NCBI GenBank assembly: GCA_947561395.2
Contig: OX387183.1
Location: forward strand, 14,497,402-14,561,401
DNA length: 64,000 bases
Direction: 5' to 3'
From: Buxus sempervirens
Taxonomy: Eukaryota; Streptophyta; Magnoliopsida; Buxales; Buxaceae
The position numbers were made by a program, and so were the translations under genes. Shown piece after piece: positions 23,254 to 36,223 of the stretch (its first letter is position 1; every line of letters starts with the position of its first letter). A model generated the notes under the pieces. It ran no database searches and had not been told where the DNA came from. It saw only the letters and a program-made list of their open reading frames with translations.

Positions 23254-24669
23254 CCAGGTCAGGCCACCCATGCTAGAACCCGAAATGATCTCAACATTTG
23301 TGGGCACACTGGGGCAGCCCTTCTACAACCATCTGATGGGGTAGATCACCACCAATTTTGCAGCCTTGGTCCAAGTGGCAGACCGGATTGAGGAAGGGGT
23401 CAGGTCAGGAAGGCTCATTGACTATTCCACTTTGACCAGGCAGTCTGATTCCACTGCTTCCCTGGCACAAAAGAAGGGAACTGGGTTCAAGAAGACCGGG
23501 GCCAGAAAAGAAGGAGAAGTGAACCTGGTCCAGGCTCCTCCCGCCAAGAAACCGCTTCATGTGAACATCTCTGCACCCCAGTAGGCCCAACAGGCCCAGC
23601 ACTCTTATCAGACCCCGCACAATGTCAATTTCTCCCCCTCAGTGCCTGCAAACCCTAGGAGGACTTTACCAAGGAAGAGAGGGAAGCCTGGTTGGCAGCA
23701 AGGAGGAACCGAGTCTTTACTCCCCTTCCCGTATCTCTTTCCCAACTGCTGCCAACCATATTTGACTTTGAAAGAGCCCAACCCAAATGCTCCGAAGGGG
23801 AGGAATTTTGATCCAGCCATCACTTGCGACTATCACATGGGTGCACCAGGGCACTCTACTGACACTTGCTGGATGCTGAAGCACGCTGTCCAGGACCTGT
23901 TGGACCAGAAGGCCCTGGTTTTCAATACTGCCGCACCCGCCCCGTCGGGGAATGATATTGGGCAAAACCCTCTGCCATACCACAATGGGGCAGGCCCATC
24001 CAACTCCGTCACTGCCATATCCACCAAAAGAAGGACCTTTGACCCATCTCAGCTCATAGCTCCCGTAGGGACCACGGTCAAGGTCCATTTTTTTCAAGAA
24101 AAAGAAGAAGAGGAGATCAATATGGTCTCCCAGAAAAACAACCATGCTGCTGAGGACATTAGCTCCTCTTTGAATCGAGTCTCCTCTCTTATGGCCCAGA
24201 TAAACACTGTAAGGCCTCCATTGGTCTTCAATTGCAGTCCACCCACTTGTACACCATCTAAGCCATCAAAGGCTCCACTATTCATCAACCTTGACCCCAC
24301 CACTGCTTCCATCACCTCTTCTATCCCCACAAAATCCAAGCTCCAGCCCTTGGTTGTAAATGTTCAGCCATCCTACAGTATCCCTAAACCGGCCCATACA
24401 TCCGGGTCCAAACTCCAGCCGTTGGTGGTTAATGTCCCAAAACTAGCCTATTCTGAGGCCGCTGTACCATGGAATTACAGCGAGGGAGTCACGGCTACGG
24501 TTCCAGTGGTCAGGAACCAGAACCAGAAGGAGGTGAACCTCATGACGAGGTCAGGGAGATGTGCAGGGAGTGAAGAGAAAGAAAAAGAGACAGAGGTGGA
24601 AAGAGAGAAAAAAGAAACATAAGAAAAAAGAAAATAAAAAGGAAAAACAAAAGTAGGAGAAGACACCCC

Positions 24670-26196
24670 CAGGGTGCAGAAAATGAGGCAACAGACCTCA
24701 TAAAAATAATAAAGAAAAGTGAATTCAATCTTGTGGATCAGCTGAACAAGGTCCCGGCCCAGATTTCAATACTGGGCCTTTTGCTGAATTCTGAAAAGCA
24801 TAGGGATGCATTTTTAAGGGTGCTACATAGTGCACATGTATCCCAGACAATCGATCCAGACCAACTTGGCAAAATGGTTGGTCAAATCTTGTCACATAAT
24901 GTGATAAGTTTCTCCGAAGGTGAGATAAGCCCAGGTGGGTGTTATCATGTTGACCCTTTGCACATCACAGTGCTTTGTAAGGGCAACATGGTGGCATGGG
25001 TTTTGATTGACAACGGGTCGGCGTTAAACGTCTGCTCGTTAATCACTTTTTTTAAGCTGGGACTGGATCAGTTAAAGATCAAGCATAATGGAAGGATAGT
25101 GAGGGCTTTCGACAGCTCTAAGACACACTCCCTAGGGGAGATTGAACTGTCGGTCACAATTGGACCGAATATTTTCAACATCACATTTGAAGTGATGGAT
25201 ATTCCAGCAGCATTCAATCTGCTCCTAGGAAGGCCGTGGATACACTCGGCTAGGGCAATACCATCCACGCTCCACCAAAGGGTGAAATACATAAGAGGGC
25301 AAAGGGTGATAACAGTCCTAGTTGAGAATTTGGTGCCTCCCATTGTGTCACCTGATATACCCTTGATAAATGTAGACTTGACTGTTGACAAGATTGCGTT
25401 TCACTCGTTTCAATTTGAAACAGTCAATTACATACCTAGGGGGTGTGAGAAAAAAGAAAAGAAACAGACTACTGCTGAAGAAATGGTGAAGAAAGTGATG
25501 GAGAAATACCACTTTCACCCGGGGAAAGGCCTGTGAATAAATTTGCAAGGGATGGTGGAGCCAATCACAGCCAAGAAGCTGATCCCCAAAGTAGGGTTGG
25601 GGTTTAAACCCCGAGGTTGGAGGAGGATGAAACATGAAGAAGGTGAGAAGAGAAGCAAAGGAAAACTCCCTCATCTAAGGGAGAACTTTCCAAGACCCTC
25701 TTGCATAATCCAACTATCTCCTCCTATGGACCAATCCAAGCCTCCATACCACAACATCAACCCATTCCAAAAGCCTTCTGTTCCGACCCTGCAACCCTAT
25801 AACCCCTCTCCTATGCTTGGAACTTTGGACGGGCCTGGACCATAGCCCGAGCAGCAGGTGGACTACTCTGAAGATGTTAGGGCTTTCTTCTCCATGACTG
25901 AAGGCGAAAAAACTGGTGGTGACAAGGAGCTACCATTCATTGACTGGGCCCCAGTAAAGATTCCGGAGGAGGTCATTTCTAGATTGGGCCCCATAGCAGA
26001 AAAGGGCAGTACCCACCCGGTGATGATGGCATCGGATTCTGGGTTTGAGAAGCAGGATTTCCCTATTTCCCCTACTCTAGAAAATTTTGTATTGAATAAT
26101 TGGGAGGAAACTCCCCTTATCTTTGAAACAGCGTTTGTTTGGCAAACTGACGCGGCTTCCAAAAAAAACTCCAATAGTGGATTGCCATTTTCCTGA
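24670..26196 (+). pseudogene. Tat-type retropepsin and pol N-terminal region
   Basis: Aspartic protease region of pol. It begins around SEFNLVDQLNKVPAQISIL, with the active-site motif VLIDNGSALNV (catalytic Asp) near 25000-25030 and a later NLLLGRPWIH flap/helix motif. DNGS in place of the usual DTG/DSG is characteristic of Tat elements. In-frame stops at about 25534 (TGA after HPGKGL) and 25843 (TAG) break it. It reads about 680 codons to 26196, where the frame shifts. It would release gag and pol products in the virus-like particle; this copy is inactive. Confidence 0.85.
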
Positions 26197-26593
26197 AGGT
26201 CCTAATGAGCCTTCGTCTTCAAAGGAATTATGTTTAGAAGGCTCACAAAAAACCCAAAAAGATTTTTCTATTTTTTCTAGAAAATTTAATTTTTTCAAAA
26301 AGGTCCAAACTACTTATGAACCATATAATCAAACCGAATTGGACCAGGTTGAATATGACTTCGACTTCGAGCTCGACTTTGATCTCATGGGGATCGAAGA
26401 AGAAACCGGGGTTGAAGAAAAAAAAATCAGTGGTGAAACCGCGCATTCATCTGGCAAACAAATTTGTTTTTTGAAATCGGGATGCCCTAACCGCATGAAA
26501 GAATTTTTTGCAAAAGGGAAGTGCTTACCTTGTCGTGGTGAATCGGTGGAAAGCTTGAGCTCGCGCCGAGCAAATCAAGTCTCCGTCAAGTGA
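26197..26593 (+). pseudogene. Acidic pol linker upstream of (missing) RT
   Basis: In the shifted frame an acidic stretch (ELDQVEYDFDFELDFDLMGIEEE) continues pol. Tat elements carry an acidic linker between protease and reverse transcriptase, so this is probably that region. Reading ends at a TGA near 26591. No RT motifs (such as YxDD) occur here or downstream before RNase H. Confidence 0.5.
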
Positions 26594-27027
26594 ACAGAGC
26601 TTGGCGGAGGGGGAAATGGCCGAGCGGGTGTGTTGAAGGGAAGAAGGAAGAAAGGGGAAAAGGGTTTTGGGTGAGGAAATAGAAAGGGCGAGGGTCGAGG
26701 TTTTTTTTTGGGTTCGGTTTCGCATAGGGGAGCCGGCTGGGTTGGTTGGGCCGGTCGAGTTATGTTGAAGGGTCGGGTTTTAAAAACCCAAGATCTTGGC
26801 AGGAGAAAATTTTTCTTCTTGTGTGTTTGTAAGCACCGGTTTGGATCCTCCGAAGAAGTAACGAAATTTTTTTGGATTAGGGTGCGCAAGTTATTTGCTG
26901 GGTCTAACCCACCTCTAGGTGAAGTTTTAAAATTTTATCAGCTTAACAGTAGTAAGGGAACCTATAGGGAAGACATCTGATATGTTGGAAATTTTTTTTT
27001 CTCTTTCTTCTTTCATGATAAAGTTAA

Positions 27028-27064
<37 letters not shown>

Positions 27065-27643
27065 CAGGTTATTGATTCATAGAATGGAAGAAAAATAATA
27101 ATAATAAAATAAAATATAATAATAATAAATATATATATATAGTAAGGGTAAAATATGCAATTATATGTTGAAGAAATGAGGATGAGTGAGTTACTAAAAT
27201 TAGTGTTGTTGCTAAATGATATCTAATGTTTATTTACTGCTGAATGCTATCTGATGATTGTTGAGCCAGTTGAGTGGGCTGCGTATCAAGGTGTGGTGAA
27301 GCAGGGTACCATGCGGAACCACACTGAGTGCGAAACCTATGCAATTGGGATATGTATTAGTATAAATAGAGAAGTGTATAAATGCATAAGGCAGATATTG
27401 TTATGAATATATTCAAGTTAACAACTATTAGGAATTGCAAATTTCCTGCTCAAAATTTTCATATAGGCGGACGCGTTTATATGGAAGGATTGAGAATAGA
27501 AGGTTGCGGATTTCTTCTACAGTATTTTAAGTTAATAAATTTCCGGCTTTGATAATCAAATCATGAAATGAAATCTGACTGCAAAAGTTGGCATGGAGCT
27601 GTGTGTTAAATTTCGAGGACGAAATTTTTGTAGGGGGAAAGAA
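26594..27643 (+). mobile_element. Junction region and 3' internal remnant of a del/Tekay-like element
   Basis: No ORF is supported. The final 40 bp, TTTCGAGGACGAAATTTTTG then a purine tract (27631-27643), is the typical 3' internal end and polypurine tract of del/Tekay chromoviruses, directly before an LTR. Further left are an (AT)n microsatellite (about 27030-27063) and an (AAT)-rich tract. The part before about 26985 is unassigned and may be truncated Tat pol or foreign DNA. Loss of Tat RT and of the nested element's 5' part probably happened in one deletion here. Confidence 0.55.
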
Positions 27644-28369
27644 TGTAAAACCCCAGTTTTGAGAAAAATAATAATAATAAAAATAATAGAATAAAATAAA
27701 TTAACAGTCAAAAAAAAATTTTATTGCTAGGAAATTTGTGGGTCATTAGTGTTAAAGAAATTTAAGTGGAACTATAAATAGGTTACATTCGGACCCGGAA
27801 ATAAATAAAAATTGGTTAAATAGTTAAGATCCGGGGAAAACCCTACATTAATAAAGGGTAGAACAGGGATTCGAGGAATAAAAGGGAAATTAGGTCAAAT
27901 CTTTGCGATGTCTATAAATAGGAAGCTCCTATAAGTTTTCGGGGATTTGGGAAAAGTTGCTGCTCGGGAGAAAGTTAGGGCGGCAGTCCAGCAGGTTAGG
28001 TCTCGAAGTCAAATCCCCAGGATGGCCGGAAGTTTGAAGAAGGTCTTCAATACTAAAGTGAGTAGCACTGATTTACAACTGGGGTTTTGTGTTCTATGTT
28101 TTCGCGAGATTATTCTGATGCATGGTTGTATTTTAAATGATCTCTGAGTTTTTTCTAGTTTTCTGGAATGACATGAAACAGAGTCGGAGACTGAAATTTA
28201 TCTTGAAATTAAATGTATTTAGATTAAATCCAAAAGTGATTGGGAAGTCTTCTGAGAGTATTAGGAGGGTATTGGAGCAATAACAGACCTAAACAAACCA
28301 GCCAGAATTGGAGATCTCGAATATACAGAGAACTGGAAATCGCAGTGGGTATCCGCAAACCTGGTGCCC

Positions 28370-28600
28370 ACTTGCGTTCACCTAGGAGGTAGGCGCCCAG
28401 TTAAAATTATTCTTACAGCCGAACTGGCGCTCACCTGGCGCTCAGCTCGCACGCACTCGAAAACCCGGCGCTCAGCTCGCGCCCATCTTGCGCTCACTTA
28501 GCGTCGAGTGAGCACAAGGTACATTTTACCCTGTTTTTCTTACCGCCGACCAACGTTCACCTGGCGCCCACTTCAGGAAGTGAGCGCATACCCTATTATA
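28370..28600. repeat. GC-rich short palindrome cluster in LTR (GCGCTCACC type)
   Basis: Repeated words GGCGCTCA, GCGCCCA, CTAGGAGGTAGGCGC and TGAGCGC form a cluster of imperfect palindromes. Here it lies downstream of the TATA box, so it would be in the transcript leader. The homologous LTR has it at 58670-58920. Confidence 0.6.
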
Positions 28601-29206
28601 CTTACTGAAATGGAACTTTTGATTTAACCAAGAGTAATTGGGTGACTTGAGGGTTAAACCACCTCACTATTCACTTGTTTGGGAACTTTGGAACCTACTT
28701 TGCCTATGAAATTATTAGAGGAAAATTTAGTGAACTTCTTAAAAGCTTCCAAGTGGAGTTTAGGTTATTCATGAGTGTTGTGCCGGATACCAAACCACTA
28801 AGAGTTACCAGTTACATTTCCTCTGTTTTATACACTGTTTTGATTGAGGAGTTATTCTATTCTGGTTTCACTTGTTTGGAAACTTTAAATATATTGTAAA
28901 GATTTTCCTGTTATGAATGAATTGAGTTTCGTTTCCAAATGGCATGTGTTACGGAAATGAGAAAATACTGAAAGTACTTGAGGTACTGCTTGCTCCAAAG
29001 GGACAGGTGATGAACTGTGATGGGTTTTACATGATGTGGAATGAATGGTTTTACTTTGATATTGGAATTGAGATTATACGATGTTTTACCGTTTTGGTTT
29101 AACTTGTCCTGGATCTAGATGTCTAAGCTTAGTAATGTGATACTTTTATTTTATTGGAGTAATGGCATGGCCATGGAGTGTTGCCACGACTGGTGTAGAG
29201 CAGCCA

Positions 29207-29318
29207 GAAACCCTGAGTAGGCCTGGTTGTCAATGTCGAAACCCTGAGTAGGCCAACATTGGATGACGAAACCCTGAGTAGGACGTCATTTCAGAGTATC
29301 CGAAACCCTAAGTAGGCC
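29207..29318 (+). repeat. Four units of GAAACCCTGAGTAGGCC
   Basis: The 17-bp phrase recurs at 29207, 29238, 29268 and 29302 (about 31-bp period) with small changes. The opposite-strand LTR carries it several times at 57095-57525. Function unknown; a family-specific LTR repeat. Confidence 0.8.
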
Positions 29319-29939
29319 AGAACTGTGTACATGGAGGTGTGGAGGTCGCTCTGGCATGTTGATTAACCAATCAAATATTTGTATGACATTGACCATGTGG
29401 ATTTGTTGTTTACTTATCAGTTGGAATACCATGGGATACGTAGTGGAATTTGTCCTGTTGAAGCATGGATTATAATGATATTGTTTTTTGGAACTGATCT
29501 GGGTTTTGTTGACCAAGGTATTACCGATGTTAATTGCTTATAGTTTAAATGGTTTCCTATACTCTATGGTCAACAATATTTTAAAAAGGGGTACACAGAC
29601 TTCACCGGTTATTCCTTGTTTTCTCGTCTGATTATTCGATCATAGAAGTTTTAAATTTGAAGATGTGTATTTCTGCATGCATGTGCTACTCGCTGAGATA
29701 TTCGTATCTCACTCTTTTATTTCTGTTTGTTTTTCAGATACGTATGGAGAGCCGATAATTGCGAGTAGTGAAATTTGGTCATGTGAGTTTTACTTTGGGA
29801 TTGTTTAGCGCACTCTATTGCATAGAATTATTTAATTTCATGTTTTCTTTACTCTGGTCGTGCGATCCTGTAAATTATAATAACCTCTGGATACGAGTTA
29901 CGGGTTTTTCATGTGACTCGGATCCGTGGCGTTACACTT

Positions 29940-30607
29940 TGCCAGAATACCAACCTCTGAAGACCAACTTTCCAGATGAGGCAATTCTGTGTGCTAAAGA
30001 GGATGAAAGTGAGAGTTCTTGACAGATGTTCTTTGATGGGGCCGCCAACATGAACGGAAATGGAATAGGGGCAGTTTTGGTCAAGCCAGATGGGTCCCAC
30101 ATCCCAATCGCAGTGAAGCTAAGATTCCAGTGCACCAATAATATCGCAGAATACGAAGCATGTATAATTGGGTTGCAAGCCGCCATGGATCATGAAGTTG
30201 AGGAACTTGACGTATACGGGGATTCGAGTCTTATCATCTTCCAAACAACTGGTGAGTGGAAAACCAAGGATCACAAATTGATCCCCTATCACCAGTAGTT
30301 GGAAGAAATAAGCACAAACTTTACTCGAATTTCCTTCAACTATATGCCAAGGGCCAAGAATCAGTTCGCGGATACTCTAGCAACATTGGCTTCCATGGTC
30401 AGCATGCCAGAAGGGGTAGACATCAGACCACTGGAAATTGAGGTCAGGGACGAACCGGCTTACTGTCTCATTCTAGAGGGAGCACCTGAAGAAGAAGCAC
30501 CATGGTTTCAAGATATCAAAAATTTCTTGAACAATCGGAGTTTGCCAGAAATGCCACTTCTACTGAGAAGAGGACAATACAGAGATTGGCTGGTCAATTT
30601 CTGCTAA
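29940..30607 (+). pseudogene. Tat-type RNase H domain
   Basis: Starts as YQPLKTNFPDEAIL, then MFFDGAANMNGNGIG (first Asp), NIAEYEACIIGL (Glu), VYGDSSLIIFQ (Asp) and KNQFADTLATLASM (fourth Asp). All four carboxylates of the RNase H fold are kept, but in-frame stops (TGA near 30020, in place of a codon before MFFDG; TAG near 30296) break it. It ends with a shift into the integrase frame around 30560. This is the retrotransposon domain that degrades RNA in RNA/DNA hybrids. Confidence 0.9.
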
Positions 30608-31749
30608 ATGGTGGACACCTATATAAGAGATCACATAACGACATTCTGCTCAGGTGTGTTGCTAAGGCTGAGTTAGAAAGGTTAATCGAGACCGTACATG
30701 GAGGAGTTTGTGGACCCCATATGAATGGACACATGCTTGCAAAGAAGATCCTAAGGTTGGGGTATTACTGGTCAACAATGGAGCACGATTGCTGTATACA
30801 TGTCAGGAGGTGTCATCAATGTCAGATATATGCAGATAATAAGCATGCACCCCCAAGTGAGTTGCACAACATGACATCACCGTGGCCCTTCTCTATGTGG
30901 GGCATAGATGTCATTGGCATGATTTCCCCTAAGGTATCAAACGGGCACAGATTTATCCTGGTAGCGATTGATTATTTCACTAAGTGGATGGAAGCAACCT
31001 CATATGCAAACATCACAAGCAACCATGTTATTAAATTTTTTAAGCACAATATTATTTGTCGCTATGGACTGCCAAGTGCCATAGTATCAGACAACGCTTC
31101 AAATATTAAAAACAAAGACATGAAGAAAATGTGTGAGCAGTTTCAGATCACCCACCACAAGTCAGCTCCGTATAGGCTAAAGATGAATGGGGCAGTAGAA
31201 GCAGCAAACAAGAATATAAAGAAAATTATTCAGAAAATGGTAGTGAGTTACAAGGATTGGCATGAAATGGTGCCACTTGCTCTACATGCCTATAGAACCT
31301 CAATACGGACTTCAACTGGGGCAACCCCGTATTCACTGGTCTATGGAATGGAAGCAGTCTTGCCAGTGGAAGTAGAAATCCCATCACTCAGAGTGCTCAT
31401 GGAGACTGAATTGGAAGAAGCTGAATAGATACAGTCAAGAAGTGATTAACTCAACCTAATAGAAGAGAAACGATTGAAAGCACTTTATCATGGCCAGTTG
31501 TACCAAAGGAGAATGGCCCGGGCCTACAATAAGAAAGTGAGGCCCAGAACTTTCCAAGAAGGAAACTTAGTGCTAAAGAAAATCTTACCATTTTTGGAAG
31601 ATCCTCGTGGTAAGTTCAAGCCCAATTGGGAAGGTCCGTATGTTGTCAAGAAGGCCCTGTCTGGGGGTGCACTCATCTTGATAAAAATGGATGGGTCAGA
31701 TTTTCCTGAGCCAATTAACTCTGATGCAGTAAAAAGGTATTTTCCTTGA
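30560..31749 (+). pseudogene. Tat-type integrase
   Basis: Continues pol in a new frame. The HHCC zinc domain is visible (H in VHGGVCG, HMNGHM, CHQC). The core D,D,E residues sit in WGIDVIG, VSDNASN and NGAVEAAN. The C-terminus has the GPY-like NWEGPYVV; no chromodomain is seen, which fits Tat. Stops near 31426 and 31447 split off the C-terminal 91-codon piece (31474-31749). NGAVEAAN keeps the Glu, but SDNAS differs from the usual SDNGT/SDNGS. It would insert element cDNA into the genome; this copy is dead. Confidence 0.92.
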
Positions 31750-32198
31750 TTGAACATTACTAGGAAATGATCCGAGGCCATTTTTCTTTATTTCCTTCAA
31801 AATTTTAATCCCTAGTCTAACCAAGTTGAGCCGGTTCGTTTCTTTGATAAACCCAAACCGGATTTACAGTCTTATACTGGGGCAAAACAAATTGGGGCAA
31901 AGCCAAGTGGGGCAAAATTAAGGAAAAAAGAAAAAAAGAGAGAAAAGCAATGGAAAATGGCAAATGAAAGCCAAGTGTGAAAAAAGATGCAAAGAATGCA
32001 ATTTGGAGGAAAAAGGGTTAAATTCATCATGACTGTAAGTCCGGTTGACCTATTTCCACATTTGAAAATTTTTGGGCCTTTAAAGGTCCTAAGATGGACG
32101 GTTTTGATCCCTCACTATTACTTGGAATACCCTTTTCATTATTTTAACTTGGTTTTAATTCCTTTAATTATGGGTGATTAAGTGCATGGACCAAATTT

Positions 32199-32242
<44 letters not shown>

Positions 32243-32425
32243 AAAACTATACTATGGCCAGTGATGATAAATCAAATACTTTTCATAAAACCTTTGTTTT
32301 CACAAGCATCTAAGCATTCTGAGGCCAATAATATAAAAAATTTTTGAATTAAATCCTTTGTCTTTCCACTATTGGAGTTTGCTTTCGTACAAAGGTATGG
32401 GAAAAAAAATGTTCAGGAAATAAGG
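31750..32425. other. Spacer between integrase and antisense genes
   Basis: No gene. Contains GGGGCAAA phrases (31880-31920), a purine-rich tract (31920-31950) and a (TA)n microsatellite (about 32203-32237). Here the sense pol transcript and the 3' end of the antisense DUF7745 gene converge. Confidence 0.5.
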
Positions 32426-34592
32426 CTAGTCTCTGTCTCCTAGCCGCTCCTCAAGCTCTGGAGTCTGAACTGCCTGAGCTGCAATAACTCCAGAAGCCCC
32501 CTCTGTAGCGGGATCACTCAAGAAGGAAATGACCTCATCTGAAAGGGTCTGTCTAATCCGCATACTCCTAAAGTTGGCTAAAGCATCCTGATGCTTCTGC
32601 CGTATCATCCGAACCCCAAAGCGGCGGGCCTGCCTCTGCTCCTCAAGTTTCTTCTCCATAGCAAGACGGCGGGATACCTGCTCCGCAAGTTGCCTTTCCA
32701 TGTCAAGGCCCCATATCCTAAGCTCCTGGGCCTCTCGTACCCATATCTGCTGAAGTCGCTTGTGAGAAGCTCTCTCAGACTCCAGGATGTCCTCATAAGT
32801 AGGAGCCAAGACTGCAGGAGGATCTTCAGGTACTGGGGCCTGACTCTGTATCTGCTCCTTGATCCAGAAGAGATAGTCCTTCACATGGAACTCTGAGAAG
32901 ACAGGGCCCCACATAAAGCGAACATAGGACCACTCTCTCATCAACCAAGCATTCAGCTTCATGGTAGCTGGTGAAAGTGGCCCAAGGTGGTCCTCATATC
33001 CACTTGGGATTATAATCCCTTGGGTTGCTCTGAACTGACAAAGAACCCGCAAAGGAAGGTAAAGCACTGCGTGTCTCAAGCCAGCCAGAACCAAAAAGTT
33101 GTGGTCTCGGAAGCTGATCACAGTCTCTGCATTAGGCTGATAAGTACCAGACCACCTCACTTGATCATCCTGGAGCGTAGCCAAGAAAGCAAACCAGCCC
33201 TGCTTACCCCCTGGAATGTCAGGACACCCCCGGTTGCTTATCAAGATGGGAACTTTCAAGCTTGGGAAGAAGTGTCGATTGATCTCCTCAATCTGACTCA
33301 AGTGGTCAAGTAGCCAGAGCTATAAAGGAGGAGTGATATTTCATTATATTGTAAAAAGAAAGAAAAGCAAAAAAGAAAAAAGCAGAAAGAAAAAAACAAA
33401 AAAAAAGAAGGAAAAGAATAGAAAAAATTACCTACAGGATAGGGGCACATGATAGGAAGCGCTTCGACTTCCTGTGATAGCAGTCAGTCAAAGCCTGATA
33501 CATCTCCGCCAAAATCATAAGAGCCAATCTCTCCCGCTCCCTAACCTAGTGTGCGCGCGTCAGAAACGCGGCACGGGAAAATTCGGAGTCGCCACCGCCT
33601 GATGGGGTGCAGGCAGACACCTGGGTGCCTAAGTTTGTCTACTTTGGGCTTTTGGTCTGCGGCTTGAGATTCTAAGTTTGGTTCTCGGTTGCGGTCTGGG
33701 GAAGTCTGTAGACACCCCAGTCCACCCCGTCGGATGACGGGTCCCGTGGGTTCCCTGATTTGAGTCAGCTTACTTTGATTTCACCCGATTCCTAATCCAG
33801 CATGCCATTTGTTTAAGTCTGGTGGGACCACCTGGGTGGTGTGGGTCCCTTTAATGGATTTTATCTTGTTTTACTTAAGTTGTCTGAGTCTGATTGGGTG
33901 GGCCCCATTGGAAGGGACACGGTGTCATTGGCGAGCTTGGGTGAGCCCATGTGCCCCTGGTGGGCCTCTGTCTAACCTAGGAGGCCCTGTGGGCTTAGGT
34001 TAAGTGAATTGATTTTACATTAAGGTTCAGGTTTGAAGCTTAAGTGGTTTTCATGCAAATAGTGGGCCGGTGTTGGTTTGCGGGCCCCTGGGTGGGCCCC
34101 CATGATGGTTGCCGAATTGTTTTTAATTTATCTCATTTAGATTCGCCCAGGTGGGTTGGACATTGGGCTTGGGGCCCATAGTCCAATTCTTAGGTTTGAA
34201 AGCCCCAGTTAATTGAAGTTAGGGTTTTGAACCCTTAGCTTTTTTTTTTTGGGCTTCGACGGGCCCGATAGGCCCTAACCCTGGGTCTCGGCCAAACCAC
34301 GCAATTCATTCATTGATCCCCAAAACAAGGTTTGGGTGGGCCGCATTGGGTTTGGCCCACCTGATTCGAATGGTTCATTTCACTTAGGTTGCTTAATTGC
34401 ATGCCTTTAGATTTATCAAGCTTGTTGGGCCCCGTTGGAAGGCCCACTAGTGTTCCCAAGTTGGACCATGGCCCAAGTCCCAAGTTGGGTTTCCGAGTGG
34501 CCCGAAAACCCTACTGGATCATCCGGTTCAATGGAAAGAATAGGAAAATTGCACAAGACCAAACGAAATGGAAAAATTAGATTTTCGGCAAT

Positions 34593-34695
34593 GTAGCCGG
34601 CCTGAGATGCCGGCTACACACAGGGACTAGTGTATCCGGCCTGAGTTGCCGGATACACGCAGGCCATAGGTGATCCGGCCTGAGTTGCCGGATCA
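34593..34695. repeat. 39-bp-period palindrome array, solo LTR copy 1
   Basis: Three 25-bp units at 34593, 34632 and 34671, exactly 39 bp apart. Arms are GTAGCCGGC/GCCGGCTAC, GTATCCGGC/GCCGGATAC and TGATCCGGC/GCCGGATCA: base changes on one arm are matched on the other. Confidence 0.88.
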
Positions 34696-35977
34696 CACTA
34701 AAATGGCCTTTTTCCGGATTTTGGCAACTGGGGTGACCTCCAGGGGCTTCCTAGAGGTTTCTGCAGGTCATGTGGGCCCCTGGATGGGCCCACATAGGTT
34801 CAGGTATGGGGAAAGGCCTCATTTGGCCTATTTTGGGGATTTTCCAGCAAGGTAAAGGGGGCCTGGGACCACTGCTGTTCCCTACAGCTTCTTGCATGGC
34901 TCGGCATGGGGGAGTTGCAAGGGATGGGGGGAGCACACTTGCATGGTCCATGGCAGCAAGTGAGGAGTGGGGTGAGGGATCATGCCTACATGCATAACCG
35001 CAAAAAAACAAGTGACTAAACCCAAGGCAATACACCTAATCACTAGCAGGCATGTCAAAAAATACAGCAATGGAAGGGCTGGAGTGGGTGGAGCACGGTT
35101 GCATGCTTATGGCTAAAAAAACAAGTGGTCGATGCATGGTCATGCTACGTGGACAGTAACCAGCATGTTTTTTAGAAACAAAAAGGAACAGCAAATTCAA
35201 AGGGGAAGAAAGAAGATGCATTCCCTCTTGATAACAAAATAGCAAACAATCACATGATCTTAAAGCAAAGGAAGAAAAGACCGGAGCAGGTTGCTACCAG
35301 CAAACTAATATCAACAACTATCATAGAGAAAAGAAGACGAGGAGACAGAGGAAATGGGAAAGGAATGAGGGATGGTATAGGGGTACATTAGATTGTAATC
35401 TAAGAAGGAACATGCTCCTTCAAAAAAAAGCTTCAGGTGAGTCCCTGGACAGCAGCCCAAGGACACTAGACATGGCATCATATTAGACTTACATGCTTCC
35501 ATAAGAGGCCTACGTGGACTCCCCACTCGTGGTGGCTTCATGCCATGAAAAGAACACCAAATACATACATAAAACATGCTAAAACCAGGCCATGCCAAGC
35601 AAGAAGACAAGAAGAAGAAAATACAACAGAAAAATCTAAATTTAATATATGATGAACACAATATGGTGAGGAGTCTTACCTGAGGGTTTACAAGCCCTAG
35701 AGAGGTAGGCTAGGATCTCCTTGAAGCTGGGACAATGGCTGGAGCAGCACCCTCCCACAGCAACAGCAAACTCTCCTTGTTGGATTGTAAGCCAAGAGGA
35801 AGAAAGAAGAAGAAGGGTGGGGGTACTTGAGGTGGTGTCTTGAGGTTATGGAAGGCCAAGGGAGCTGAAGAAAGGAGGATTCGGGTGGAGGAAAGTGGGA
35901 GACAGAAGTTGAAAACAAGCCAAAAAAGCCAGCCCCCGGAAATGAGCTGCTGTTTGGTATTTACAGACAAACTTAAT

Positions 35978-36223
35978 GTATCCGGCAACTCAGGCCGGAT
36001 ACACTAAGGCCTCTCCTTATCCGGCCTTCATGGCCGGATACACTAAGGCTCATTTGTATCCGGCCTTCAATGCCGGATACAAAACATAATCATTTCGAAT
36101 TTTAATGCCGCCGCGAATTTGTCGGGCGATCGGCACGAATCTCTCGCGAAAATCTTCTTGTATCCGGCCTTCAAGTCCGGTCATGAAGGGGAGCTAGTGT
36201 ATCCGGCATTAAATGCCGGATAC
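35978..36223. repeat. 39-bp-period palindrome array, solo LTR copy 2
   Basis: Units at 35978, 36017 and 36056 (39-bp steps), then 36160 and 36199 (39-bp step again). Centres include AACTCAG, CTTCATG and ATTAAAT. The unit at 36160 has a damaged right arm. The gap 36081-36159 holds degenerate GC-rich sequence. Confidence 0.88.

Larger units (their letters stand above)
17219..24622 (+). pseudogene. Tat-type gag, split by two solo LTRs
   Basis: Gag in three pieces: 17219-17325 (starts at an ATT where ATG is expected; reads APVTRSKARAM), 20198-20877, and 23259-24622. Removing each LTR with one TSD copy restores the frame exactly (…EQV|AGLAKML…, …AASQV|RPPMLEPE…). The middle piece has the retrotransposon-gag domain (KFKCPDFDKYDGRGCPMSHL, SLTGSTLRWFATVD, FLVQYKFNSKI). 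The third has the zinc-knuckle-like CDYHMGAPGHSTDTC. In-frame stops include TAG at 17312, TAA near 20393, TAG in HLMG*ITTNF near 23340 and TAG near 23582. A frameshift near 24560-24680 separates gag from protease. Confidence 0.9.
27644..29936 (+). mobile_element. 3' LTR of nested del/Tekay-like element
   Basis: 2293 bp, TGTAAAACCCC...TGGCGTTACA, directly after a polypurine tract. TATA box TATAAATA at 27913-27920. It is homologous, in opposite orientation, to the solo LTR at 56522-59768 (same ends, same GCGCTCACC palindromes, same CCCTGAGTAGGCC repeats). The right junction is exact: Tat pol resumes at CTTTGCCAGAATACC (29937). The left LTR is missing, so the 5-bp duplicate (CTTTG expected) cannot be checked. 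Confidence 0.88.
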
